In this document: in pieces, positions 24,649 to 33,012 of the stretch
Position numbering within the stretch: position 1 is the first letter of the stretch
Layout: each line of letters begins with the position of its first letter
DNA from: Deltaproteobacteria bacterium
GTDB taxonomy: Bacteria; Myxococcota_A; Polyangia; Polyangiales; Ga0077539
DNA length: 64,000 nt
Direction: 5' to 3'
Assembly: GCA_016218725.1 (NCBI GenBank)
Contig: JACRDB010000019.1
Span: forward strand, 26,243 to 90,242
Program-made: the position numbers and the translations under genes
The notes under the pieces: model-generated
Seen by the model: only the letters and a program-made list of their open reading frames with translations
Told to the model about the DNA's origin: nothing
The model's database searches: none

Positions 24649-26978
24649 GGGATGCCCCGGCAGGAGCCGAAGACACAGAACTGCCCACGCGGGCAGGCGT
24701 TCCCGCAGCGGGCGCAGTTGGCCGGGTCGAAGTTCACGTTGGTGCAGCGGCCCCCGCAGCTCGACAGCGGCGGCGGGCAGGCGCAGGTCCCGCCGATGCA
24801 GGCCTGCATGGCGGGGCACACGTTCCCGCAGCGCCCGCAGTTGGACAGGTCGTTGTTGGAGTTCACGCACCGTCCGCCGCACTCCAGCGACGGGGGCGGG
24901 CACCCGCAGCGGCCGCTGATGCAGAACTGCGTGGCGGGGCAGCGGTTCCCGCAGGCGCCGCAGTTGGTCGGGTCGTTGTTGGTGTTGATGCACCGGCCGC
25001 CGCAGCTCGACAGCGGCGGCGAGCAGGTGCAGCGCCCGCCCACGCAGGCCTGCGTAGGCGCGCACATGTTCCCGCAGGCGCCGCAGTCGAGCGGGCTCGC
25101 GTTGATGTTCACGCAGAAGCCCCCGCAGAGCACCGTGGTCCCGGGGCATGCGCAGCGCCCGCCCATGCAGGGCGTCCCCGCCGCGCATGCGACCCCGCAC
25201 CCGCCGCAGTTGCGCGGGTCCGTGCCGGTGTCCACGCAGGCCGCGCCGCACGCCGTCCTCGGGGCCATGCACGTGGGGGTGGCCACGCAGCGGCCCCCGG
25301 TGCAGGTGGACCCGGGCATGCACACATTTCCGCACATCCCGCAATTGGCGGGGTCGGAGCTGGTGTCCACGCAGCGGTCGCCGCAGGTGGCGCGCGGCGG
25401 CGGGCACGGGGTGCCGCAGCGGCCATCCACGCAGACGGCGGTGCCGGCGCAGGTGATGCCGCAGCCGCCGCAGTTGGACGGGTCACTCCGGATGTCCGTG
25501 CAGCCGCTGCCGCACTCGATCTCCGGGGCGACGCAGCGGGAGGCGCACATCCCGCCCGTGCATGCCGCCCCGTCCGGGCAGGCGTTGCCGCAGCGGCCGC
25601 AGTTCGCGGGGTCCGTGGTGGGGTCGAGGCAGCGGCCGGAGCACATGATCTGCGGCGGACGGCAGGAGGTCCCGATGCACATGCCCCCGGCGCACATCTG
25701 CCCGGCGCCGCAGACGCGGCCGCAGGCGCCGCAGTTGCGGGGGTCCGTCTGGAGGTTGGTGCACCCGGCGGGGCACTGGGAGTTCGGGGGCATGCAGCCC
25801 GGGGGCGTGCCGCAGCGGCCGAGGAGGCAGAGCTCCCCGGCGCCGCAGCGGTTGCCACAGCGGCCGCAGTTGGTGGGGTCGATGCGGAAGTCCGTGCAGC
25901 CGCCGTTGCACTCCACGAGGGGGACCGCGCAGCGGCTCTGGCAGCTCCCGAAGGAGCAGAGCTGCCCGGCGCCGCAGCGGTTGCCGCAGGAGCCGCAGTT
26001 GTTGGGGTCCGTGAGGGTGATCACGCAGGTCCCGCCGCAGCGCGCCGTGGGGAAGGGGCAGGTGACCATGCACGTGCCGATGGCGCATGCGGCCCCTGGG
26101 GGGCAGCTGCGGCCGCAGCCGCCGCAGTGGGCGGGGTCGTTCTGGGTGTTCACGCAAGCGGCCCCGCAGGCGACGTTGGGCGCCGCGCAGGTGCTGACGC
26201 AAGCGCCCGCGGAGCACACCTGGCCGGCGGCGCAGCGGTTGCCGCAGGCGCCGCAGTTGGCCGGGTCCGTGCGGGGGTTCACGCAGGCGCCGCCGCAGTC
26301 GAGGAAGCCCTCGGTGCACACCGTGGAGCAGATCCCCGCGGCGCAGACGGAGCCCGCGCGGCAGAGGTTGCCGCACCCGCCGCAGTTGTTCCGGTCGGCG
26401 CGCAGGTCCACGCAGCGCATGCCGCAGAGCGTCTGCCCCGGCGAGCAGATGGACGCGCAGCTCCCGGCGGAGCATGTCTCCGTGGGCCCGCAGGCGACGC
26501 CGCAGCCGCCGCAGTTGAAGCGGTCCATGGAGATGTCCACGCAGGCCCCGGCGCAGTCCCGGGTCCCCGGCGGGCACACCGTCACGCACACGCCCCCGGA
26601 GCAGCGGGCGTTGGTGCCCGCGCAGGCGCGGCCGCAGAGCCCGCAGTTGCCCGGGTCTGAGGTGACGTCCACGCAGCGGTCGCCGCACATGGACAGCGGC
26701 GGCACGCACATCGGCGGGATGTCCGGCATGTCAATCGGCACGTCCACCGTATCGAAGGGAACGTCCACCGTATCGAAGGGAACGTCCACCGTATCGAAGG
26801 GCACGTCCGCCGTATCCACGGGCACGTCCGCGTCGGAGGTGTCCCCCGGGGCGTCTCCGTCGGCGGTGTCCCCCGGGACGTCCGAGCCGCTGTCCTCCGG
26901 CTCCAGCTCGGTCCGGCCGCAGCCCGCGCCGAGCAGGGCCGCAAAGGTCGCCACCATCGTCCAACGAAGCATCTTCAT
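24645..26978 (-). CDS. giant Cys-rich lipoprotein with 16 Stig1-like repeats
   Basis: 777 residues. Signal peptide with lipobox LLGAGC (about Cys 20), an Asp/Val/Pro/Thr linker (about 25-95) that includes three exact VDVPFDT heptads, then 16 tandem modules of about 42 residues with the core pattern C-G..C-V....D..NCG.CG..C.....C..G.C. Every module has about eight Cys, so the protein must be heavily disulfide-bonded. The module resembles plant Stig1 and is common in Myxococcota surface proteins. Function unknown; adhesion or matrix structure is a guess. The antisense frame is also open because of the repeat composition but is not coding. Confidence 0.9.
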   Translation of the reverse strand: MKMLRWTMVATFAALLGAGCGRTELEPEDSGSDVPGDTADGDAPGDTSDADVPVDTADVPFDTVDVPFDTVDVPFDTVDVPIDMPDIPPMCVPPLSMCGDRCVDVTSDPGNCGLCGRACAGTNARCSGGVCVTVCPPGTRDCAGACVDISMDRFNCGGCGVACGPTETCSAGSCASICSPGQTLCGMRCVDLRADRNNCGGCGNLCRAGSVCAAGICSTVCTEGFLDCGGACVNPRTDPANCGACGNRCAAGQVCSAGACVSTCAAPNVACGAACVNTQNDPAHCGGCGRSCPPGAACAIGTCMVTCPFPTARCGGTCVITLTDPNNCGSCGNRCGAGQLCSFGSCQSRCAVPLVECNGGCTDFRIDPTNCGRCGNRCGAGELCLLGRCGTPPGCMPPNSQCPAGCTNLQTDPRNCGACGRVCGAGQMCAGGMCIGTSCRPPQIMCSGRCLDPTTDPANCGRCGNACPDGAACTGGMCASRCVAPEIECGSGCTDIRSDPSNCGGCGITCAGTAVCVDGRCGTPCPPPRATCGDRCVDTSSDPANCGMCGNVCMPGSTCTGGRCVATPTCMAPRTACGAACVDTGTDPRNCGGCGVACAAGTPCMGGRCACPGTTVLCGGFCVNINASPLDCGACGNMCAPTQACVGGRCTCSPPLSSCGGRCINTNNDPTNCGACGNRCPATQFCISGRCGCPPPSLECGGRCVNSNNDLSNCGRCGNVCPAMQACIGGTCACPPPLSSCGGRCTNVNFDPANCARCGNACPRGQFCVFGSCRGIP
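26740..26802 (-). repeat. 3 x 21-bp tandem repeat in the lipoprotein linker
   Basis: Three 21-bp copies (ACGTCCACCGTATCGAAGGGA on the plus strand; the last base of copy 3 differs) encode VDVPFDT. Exact nucleotide identity points to recent slippage and probable length variation between strains. Confidence 0.9.
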
Positions 26979-27118
26979 GGAAGTACCGTCCGGGTCTCTG
27001 GGTCGCCCGTCGAGGACCCCGAAGGGGGTCCTCCGCCGAGGGCATCATGCGACAATTCCACCGCCTCGTACAGCCCGCGACCCGGCGCCGGGTGCGGTCT
27101 ACACTCCGCGCATCCGTG

Positions 27119-29890
27119 ATGCGCCTCTATTGTCCCGGAGCCTTCCTGGCCTCCCTCGCCCTCCAGACCGTCGACGCTCCTGGCCGCTGCAGGGTCGTCC
27201 CCGGTGAGGACGGCGCCGTGGCCGTCTGGGCCATCTCCGGCGGCGCCGCCCGGTCGCGACCGCCGAGCGACCTGGCGCTGCGCCTCGACGCGTCCTTGCG
27301 CCTCCCGCCGGGGCTCGACCCCGCGGCGGCCGCGCTCCCGGCCGGGTGGAGGCCCTCGGCGTCGAGCCACAGCTACCTCGACCTCGGCGCGAGCCTGGGT
27401 GGCAGGGGTCCTCGGAGCGCCCGCGCGGCCCTGGTTTTGGAGACGCAGCGCCCGGGCCGGCGGTACCTCTTCGTCGGGAGCGACGACGCCCTGGCGGTTA
27501 CCCTCGACGGGCGTGAGCTCGCGCGCAATGTTCGCCCCAGGGCCTCGCGCGACGACGACGACGTGGTGCCCCTGGAGCTCACCGCGGGGAGGCACCTCCT
27601 GGTCCTGCACCTCGCCTCCCGGGGCGACCTGGACCTCTTCGCGCGCATCGTGGGGGAGGACTTTGCCCCGGACCCGACGCTCCGGCTGGAGCTCCCAGGC
27701 GTCCCGGACGACGCCTGCGAGGCCCTCGGGACCGCGAGCGCCGCGATCGAAGTGCGCCGCACCGCGGAGAGCCTCGGAACGACGGCCACGGTCACCCTCT
27801 CCTACCCCGGTGGGACCGCCGCGGCAGGGGTCCCTCGCCGGGTGAGCCTCGCCGCGCCGGCCCTGCCCCCGGTGACCGCGAGCGTCGGGCTGGGAGGGCC
27901 TTTCATGGCCCCCACCACGCTCACCCTCACGGTGCCCGCGGCGACGCGCGCGGTGTCCCTCGAGGGCATCGGCGCGCCCCGCGCCTTCCCGGTGGTCCTT
28001 GAGGCCGACACCCGCGCGGTGCTCCTGCGCGCCGCCCGCGTGCTGGCGGGGCGAGATCCCACCGCGACGGACCCTGCGGGGCCCCTGCCGCAGGTGCCCC
28101 CAGCGGGCCCGATCCCGTGGGGGTCTCTGTGGTCCGTCGAGCGGGCCGAGGAGCGCCTCCGGGCGCTGGTCTCCGAGGGAGACCGCGACCTTGCCTTCGT
28201 GCGGGCGGAGACGGCGCTCCTGCGGAGTCTCCTGGACGACCTGGAGGCCGGTCGGGACCCCTACGAGGCGCGTCGCGGGCCGCTGCGGAGGGCCTACCGC
28301 TCGCCGCTGGACGGCTCGCTCCAGGAGTACTCGGTGTACGTACCGGCGTCGTACCAGCCGTCCCAGGCGAGCCCGGTGGTGGTGGGCCTCCACGGGCTCC
28401 GGGGCAGCGCCCACCGCATGCTCCCGGTGCTCTTCGGGCTCTACGACGAGACCGAGGGGCGCACCCACGCCGAGCGCCACCTCCCTCCGCTGCCGGACGC
28501 TCGGGCGATCCTCGTGGCGCCAGACGCCTACGGCGATTCGTTCTACCGCCACGCGGGCGAGCACGACGTCCTCCGGGTGCTGGAGGAGGTGCGGGCGGCG
28601 TACCGCACGGACCCCGATCGTACGTACATGACAGGGCTCTCCATGGGGGGCATCGGCGCGGCGAGCGTGCCCTTCCATTTCCCGTCGCTCTTCGCGGCGG
28701 CGGCGCCGCTGTGCGGCTACCACAGCTACCTGATCCGGAGCGACACCCGCGGCGTGCGGCGCCCGTGGGAGCTGTTCCTCATGGAGTACCGCTCCAACGC
28801 GAGCTGGGCGGAGAACGGGCTGCACCTGCCGTTGTACATCGTGCAGGGCACGCTGGATCAGCCCCTGGCGAACTCCACGGTCCTGTCCGAGCGCTACACC
28901 CAGCTCGGCTACGCGCTGGAGACCGAGTGGCCCGCGCTGCCCCACAACGTCTGGAGCCAGACCTACGCGGGGGGCCGGATCATCCCGCGGTTCCTTCGCT
29001 ACCGCCGGGATCCGGCCCCGCGGAGGGTGCGCTTCCGCACGCCGGACCTGCGCTGGCGGCGCGCGTATTGGGTCACCTTCGAGGCCCTGGAGGCGCCGGG
29101 GCGCTGGGGGGAGCTCGACCTGGACCTGGACCGCCAGGGGCGAGGACGTGGGCGCAGCGCGGGGCTCTCCGCGGTGACCGTGACGCCCCCGGCGGCGGCG
29201 TTTGCGCCGGGGGTCTCCGCGGTGCAGGTCACCCTGGACGGCGACGCGCTCACGGCGCCGGTGGGCCAGGCCACCACCTGGGTGCGCTCGGGCGGGCGCT
29301 GGGCGCCGGGCGCGGCGCCTCCGCAGCGGGGCCACGGGCCGCTCCGCGAGGCGTTGGACGGCCCGGCGGTGTTCGTCTACGGCACGCAGGTGGCGGCGGA
29401 GACGGCGCTCAATCAACGCGTGGCGCGGCACTGGGCGCGGCGCCCGGGGATGGCGCTGCGCTACCCGGTGGTGAGCGACGTGCAGGCCACCGACGCGGTG
29501 CTCCGGGGGCGCACGGTGGTGCTGGTGGGCACGCCCGGGAGCAACGCCCTCCTCGGGCGCTGGCAGCCGTCACTCCCGGTGAGGGTGCAGGGGGATGCGA
29601 TCGTGGTCGGGGCACGGAACCACCCGGGCGCCCACCAGGGCGTGGTCTTCGCGACGGCGGTGCCGTCGGAGCCTGAGCGCACGCTGGTGGTGGTCACGGG
29701 CACCGACGCCCTCGCCGTGGCCAGGAGCCGGTCCCTGCCGGAGCTCCTGCCGGACTTCGTGGTCTACGACGATCGGGTGGCGCCCGCCCGCGGCAGGGTG
29801 CTCCTGGGCGAAGCGGCGCGCGTGGTGGCCGCTGGCTTCCTTGACGGGGCCAGCGCGGTGCACGGGTACACCCGGGACACGCTCCCGTGA
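27119..29890 (+). CDS. large secreted prolyl-oligopeptidase/esterase-type serine hydrolase
   Basis: 923 residues from the ATG at 27119, which gives a signal-like N-terminus; the frame extends upstream without resemblance. Residues 30-330 are beta-rich and of unknown fold. A catalytic alpha/beta-hydrolase domain (about 400-640) has VVGLHGLRGSAH, nucleophile elbow GLSMGG, YIVQGTLD with a candidate acid, and a late LPHNVW His. A C-terminal region (about 650-923) is another beta-rich module. Peptidase or esterase substrate is not evident. It is divergent from the Cys-rich lipoprotein across 140 bp. Confidence 0.75.
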   Translation: MRLYCPGAFLASLALQTVDAPGRCRVVPGEDGAVAVWAISGGAARSRPPSDLALRLDASLRLPPGLDPAAAALPAGWRPSASSHSYLDLGASLGGRGPRSARAALVLETQRPGRRYLFVGSDDALAVTLDGRELARNVRPRASRDDDDVVPLELTAGRHLLVLHLASRGDLDLFARIVGEDFAPDPTLRLELPGVPDDACEALGTASAAIEVRRTAESLGTTATVTLSYPGGTAAAGVPRRVSLAAPALPPVTASVGLGGPFMAPTTLTLTVPAATRAVSLEGIGAPRAFPVVLEADTRAVLLRAARVLAGRDPTATDPAGPLPQVPPAGPIPWGSLWSVERAEERLRALVSEGDRDLAFVRAETALLRSLLDDLEAGRDPYEARRGPLRRAYRSPLDGSLQEYSVYVPASYQPSQASPVVVGLHGLRGSAHRMLPVLFGLYDETEGRTHAERHLPPLPDARAILVAPDAYGDSFYRHAGEHDVLRVLEEVRAAYRTDPDRTYMTGLSMGGIGAASVPFHFPSLFAAAAPLCGYHSYLIRSDTRGVRRPWELFLMEYRSNASWAENGLHLPLYIVQGTLDQPLANSTVLSERYTQLGYALETEWPALPHNVWSQTYAGGRIIPRFLRYRRDPAPRRVRFRTPDLRWRRAYWVTFEALEAPGRWGELDLDLDRQGRGRGRSAGLSAVTVTPPAAAFAPGVSAVQVTLDGDALTAPVGQATTWVRSGGRWAPGAAPPQRGHGPLREALDGPAVFVYGTQVAAETALNQRVARHWARRPGMALRYPVVSDVQATDAVLRGRTVVLVGTPGSNALLGRWQPSLPVRVQGDAIVVGARNHPGAHQGVVFATAVPSEPERTLVVVTGTDALAVARSRSLPELLPDFVVYDDRVAPARGRVLLGEAARVVAAGFLDGASAVHGYTRDTLP

Positions 29891-29972
29891 GGGATCCACG
29901 GCAGGGGCGGAGCGACGCGCGAGCCCCGCGTCCTTGCGTGACCCCCGCCGCGTCGGCACCATGGAGGGAACA

Positions 29973-31091
29973 ATGCGCCCTTCGTTCCTTCACGCGCTCC
30001 TCCCCTTCGGGCTCTTTGCCCTGGTCGCCTGCAAGGGCGCCGACCGGCCTGGCTCCATCACCGGCGACGGCGCCGTCGCGCCCCCTCCTCCGGACCGGCC
30101 CCTGAGCGAGCTGCCCCCGCTGGTAGACCGCACGGACCCCGTGGACGGGCCCGATGGCCCCCCCTCGGAGGTCGGCGCAGACGCCCCCGTCCCGGACACC
30201 GGCGCCCCCACGGACCTCGGCCGCGACGCCGGCTCCGACGCGGCGCCCATGGACACGCCCCCAGCGGTCAATCGCTTGTGTTCCTTCCGCCCGGAGCAGC
30301 TCAACGCCATCGCCGTACGCCTCGCCACGTGCCTTGGACAGCCCGTGCAGCCGCTCCTGGAGGCCATGTACCGCCCCGAGTGGTGGGAGTCCGGCCCGAT
30401 CCCCCTGCGGGCCTGCGAGGCCCTGGCCACCTGCGCCGCCACGGTCCGGAGCTGCCCGGACCTCTTCAATGATTGCCTCAAATACCGCGTCACCCCCGTG
30501 GACGGAGGCTCCTGCGCCTCGCTCCGACCGTCCTGTGAGCTCGATCGCCAGGCCACCCGCTGCGAGGGCTCCAACATCATCTCCGACGACTGCGAAGGCG
30601 TCTCCCGGCGCTGCGTCGCCACAACCACCGAGGCCGTCTGCGTCCCCATGAGGGCGGACCCCTGCGCCCCCGGAGCGCCCCCCCGCTGCAACGGCGACAG
30701 CTACGAGCAATGCCTCGCCGGGGTGTACGTCCCTGTAAGGGATTGTGGGAGGGCCCTGGCCCGCTGTGACGTGGCCGTCGGCGGTTGTGTGGGCACGGGA
30801 GGGGCGTGTTCGGGCGAAGCCGTCACCTGCGACGGCACCCGGGTGTCTCGCTGCCGCGGAGGCCGCGCGAGCGTCGTGGACTGCGCCCTTCTGGTCACCG
30901 GCGGGGCATGCCGCACCGTGGGGAGTCGATCGTTCTGCGGCGGCGGGACCGAGTGCGACCCCTCCGCGGCGCCCGCCACGGGGCGCTGCGAGGGCGACAC
31001 GCTGGTGGTCTGCGCGGGGGGCTCCACCCTCCGCTTCGATTGCCGCGGGGCGGGCTTCTCCCGCTGCGGCGGCAACGGTTGCGTGCCGTGA
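29973..31091 (+). CDS. Cys-rich lipoprotein with Pro/Asp linker
   Basis: 372 residues from the ATG at 29973, preceded by GGAGGG. Signal peptide with lipobox LVAC (about Cys 20), a Pro/Asp/Gly-rich linker (about 25-95), then a domain with about 30 Cys in pairs (for example CEALATCAA, CPDLFNDCL, RCDVAVGGC, GFSRCGGNGC). The C-terminal half is built from repeats of the type C-G-T/D-x-x-x-x-C...V.DC. No family name is offered. Probably an outer-surface disulfide-stabilised protein. Confidence 0.75.
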   Translation: MRPSFLHALLPFGLFALVACKGADRPGSITGDGAVAPPPPDRPLSELPPLVDRTDPVDGPDGPPSEVGADAPVPDTGAPTDLGRDAGSDAAPMDTPPAVNRLCSFRPEQLNAIAVRLATCLGQPVQPLLEAMYRPEWWESGPIPLRACEALATCAATVRSCPDLFNDCLKYRVTPVDGGSCASLRPSCELDRQATRCEGSNIISDDCEGVSRRCVATTTEAVCVPMRADPCAPGAPPRCNGDSYEQCLAGVYVPVRDCGRALARCDVAVGGCVGTGGACSGEAVTCDGTRVSRCRGGRASVVDCALLVTGGACRTVGSRSFCGGGTECDPSAAPATGRCEGDTLVVCAGGSTLRFDCRGAGFSRCGGNGCVP

Positions 31092-31098
31092 GCCCTCG

Positions 31099-32148
31099 TC
31101 AGCGGTAGCCCCCGCGGGGGGCCTCTTCATGGCCCGAGCGCTTGAGGACGAGCTCGCGCTCGGCCAGGCGCAGGTCGCTCTCCACCATCATCTTCGCGAG
31201 GGCGCGCACATCCGTGGTCGGGGCCCACCCGAGGAGCCGCCGGGCCTTGGCGCTGTCTCCCTCCAGGTGGTCCACCTCGGCCGGGCGGAAATACCGAGGG
31301 TCCACCTCGACCAGGGCCTCCCAGTCCAGGTCCAGGGCGCCGAAGACCAGGCCCAGGAACGCGCGGATGGTGATGCTCTCCCCGGTGGCCACCACGTAGT
31401 CGTCGGGCCGGTCCGCCTGGAGCATCCTCCACATGGCCTCCACGTAGTCCCCCGCGAAGCCCCAATCCCGGCGGGCGTCCAGGTTGCCTAGGTAGAGCTT
31501 CTCCTGGAGCCCGAGCTTGATCCGCGTGGCCGCGCGCGTGATCTTGCGCGTGACGAAGGTCTCCCCGCGCCGCGGGCTCTCGTGGTTGAAGAGCACCCCG
31601 TTGGCGATGAAGAGCCCGTAGCTCTCCCGGTGGTTCACGCACTGGTAGTGGGCGAAGACCTTGGCGCAGGCGTAGGGGCTCCGCGGCTCGAAGCGGGTGG
31701 CCTCGGTCTGCCGGGGCTTCGCCGAGCCGAACATCTCGCTGGAGCCTGCCTGGTAGACCTTCACCTGGCGGCCCGTGCGGCGCTGGTGCCCGCGCACGGC
31801 CTCCAGCACCCTCAGGACCCCGAGGGCCACCACGTCCGCGGTGTACTCCGGCTGGTCGAAGCTCACCCGGACGTGGCTCTGGGCGCCGAGGTTGTAGAGC
31901 TCGTCCGGCTCGACCTCCTCCAGGAGGTTGCGCAGCGCGCCGGAGTCCGTGAGGTCCCCGTAGTGAAGGTGGATCCGCGACTCCTGGTGGGGGTCCACGT
32001 ACAGGTGGTCGATGCGGTCCGTGTTGAAGAGCGAAGCGCGGCGCACGACCCCGTGGACCGCGTAGCCCTTGGAGAGGAGCAGCTCCGTGAGGTAGCTGCC
32101 GTCCTGGCCGGTGATGCCTGTGATGAGCGCGGTGCGCGGTGCCGTCAT
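31099..32148 (-). CDS. gmd: GDP-mannose 4,6-dehydratase
   Basis: 349 residues, an extended short-chain dehydrogenase. NADP motif [11 protein letters not shown], catalytic Ser in GSSEMFG, and YACAK (Tyr/Lys). [19 protein letters not shown] and [20 protein letters not shown] are Gmd signatures. It makes GDP-4-keto-6-deoxy-mannose, precursor of GDP-fucose, GDP-rhamnose or GDP-perosamine. It is the last gene of the minus-strand polysaccharide cluster, 39 bp after a glycosyltransferase-like gene. No second-step enzyme (GMER or RMD) was clearly identified nearby. Confidence 0.96.
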   Translation of the reverse strand: MTAPRTALITGITGQDGSYLTELLLSKGYAVHGVVRRASLFNTDRIDHLYVDPHQESRIHLHYGDLTDSGALRNLLEEVEPDELYNLGAQSHVRVSFDQPEYTADVVALGVLRVLEAVRGHQRRTGRQVKVYQAGSSEMFGSAKPRQTEATRFEPRSPYACAKVFAHYQCVNHRESYGLFIANGVLFNHESPRRGETFVTRKITRAATRIKLGLQEKLYLGNLDARRDWGFAGDYVEAMWRMLQADRPDDYVVATGESITIRAFLGLVFGALDLDWEALVEVDPRYFRPAEVDHLEGDSAKARRLLGWAPTTDVRALAKMMVESDLRLAERELVLKRSGHEEAPRGGYR

Positions 32149-32187
32149 GGGTCGGTGCCTCTCTGGTGCGCCGAGAGCGCCGAGGGT

Positions 32188-33012
32188 TCACCCCTGGCGC
32201 TTCGCGGGCACGGGGATGGGCCGGGGCTTGCGCAGCCCCGTGGCGCGCACCCACCGGAGGATACGGTTGCGGGCGCGCCAGGGGATCAGCTCCGCCGCCT
32301 CGTTGAGCACGCGGTTCACGTTACGGCGCGCGGCCTCCCGGGGGGAGAGCATCGGCCGCGCCGAGAGGTCCACCTCGACGCCCTGCTCGCGGCAGACCGC
32401 CACGCCGTAGGGGATCCAGCGCCCGGTCACCACCCCGGCGTAGAGCTCCAGCGCGGGCTCCCACACGGAGTAGAAGCCCCGGGCGAAGAGGTCGCTGCGC
32501 CGGGCGCCGAAGATCTCGAACTGCCATGCGTTCTCGCCGTCCTTGAGGAGCTCCAGGAGCGAGGCCTTGTGCCACAGCGCGGGCTGCATGGACGCGCGGT
32601 AGGGCGCTCCCAGATCGATCTCGCCCACGCGGGGGTGGCGCACCAGTCGCACGTCCGGGGCCGGGAAGGGCCGCAGGCGCAGGTACGCCCCATCGAGGGC
32701 CTGGAGCGTCCCGAGGAGCTCCGTCAGGAGCGCGGTGGGCACCTCCCGCTGGAGGAAGAAGTCCTCCAGGAGGATCAGCACGTAGTCCTCGGGGATCGCC
32801 TGGAGCATCTTCCGGGTGCTGGAGGACCAGTCACGATCGTCGCCCACGAGCAGCGGCGTGACGCCGGGCTCCTCGCAGGGGACGTGGTTGCTCCCGGCGT
32901 ACACCGGGAGGGGGCAGTCCCGCCAATGGCGCCGGAAGAGCGCGTGGAAGGGCCTCCAGAGGTCCCGGTAGGGATCGCAGGACGGGACCAGTACCGCCAG
33001 CGGTGCGCTCAC
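32188..33012 (-). CDS. glycosyltransferase-like protein of the polysaccharide cluster
   Basis: 274 residues from a GTG at 33012 sharing GTGA with the upstream stop. The N-terminus LAVLVPSCDPYRDLW, followed by PVYAGSN and VLILLEDFFL, matches the GT-A glycosyltransferase layout in which the acidic LLEDF takes the DxD role. The rest (LRLRPFPAPDVR, WQFEIFGARRS) resembles uncharacterised capsule glycosyltransferases. Donor sugar unknown. Annotated from fold-level resemblance and cluster context. Confidence 0.6.
   Translation of the reverse strand: MSAPLAVLVPSCDPYRDLWRPFHALFRRHWRDCPLPVYAGSNHVPCEEPGVTPLLVGDDRDWSSSTRKMLQAIPEDYVLILLEDFFLQREVPTALLTELLGTLQALDGAYLRLRPFPAPDVRLVRHPRVGEIDLGAPYRASMQPALWHKASLLELLKDGENAWQFEIFGARRSDLFARGFYSVWEPALELYAGVVTGRWIPYGVAVCREQGVEVDLSARPMLSPREAARRNVNRVLNEAAELIPWRARNRILRWVRATGLRKPRPIPVPAKRQG

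Noticed and set aside
24645..26660. Regular repeats resembling a CRISPR array
   Set aside because: The period is about 126 bp, units vary, and they encode Cys-rich protein modules; no identical short repeats with unique spacers and no cas genes.
24415..27207. A 930-codon plus-strand open frame antisense to the 16-repeat lipoprotein
   Set aside because: Its PQAPQL-type periodicity is the mirror of the Cys repeats on the other strand; composition and start lack support, and the minus-strand frame has signal peptide and lipobox.
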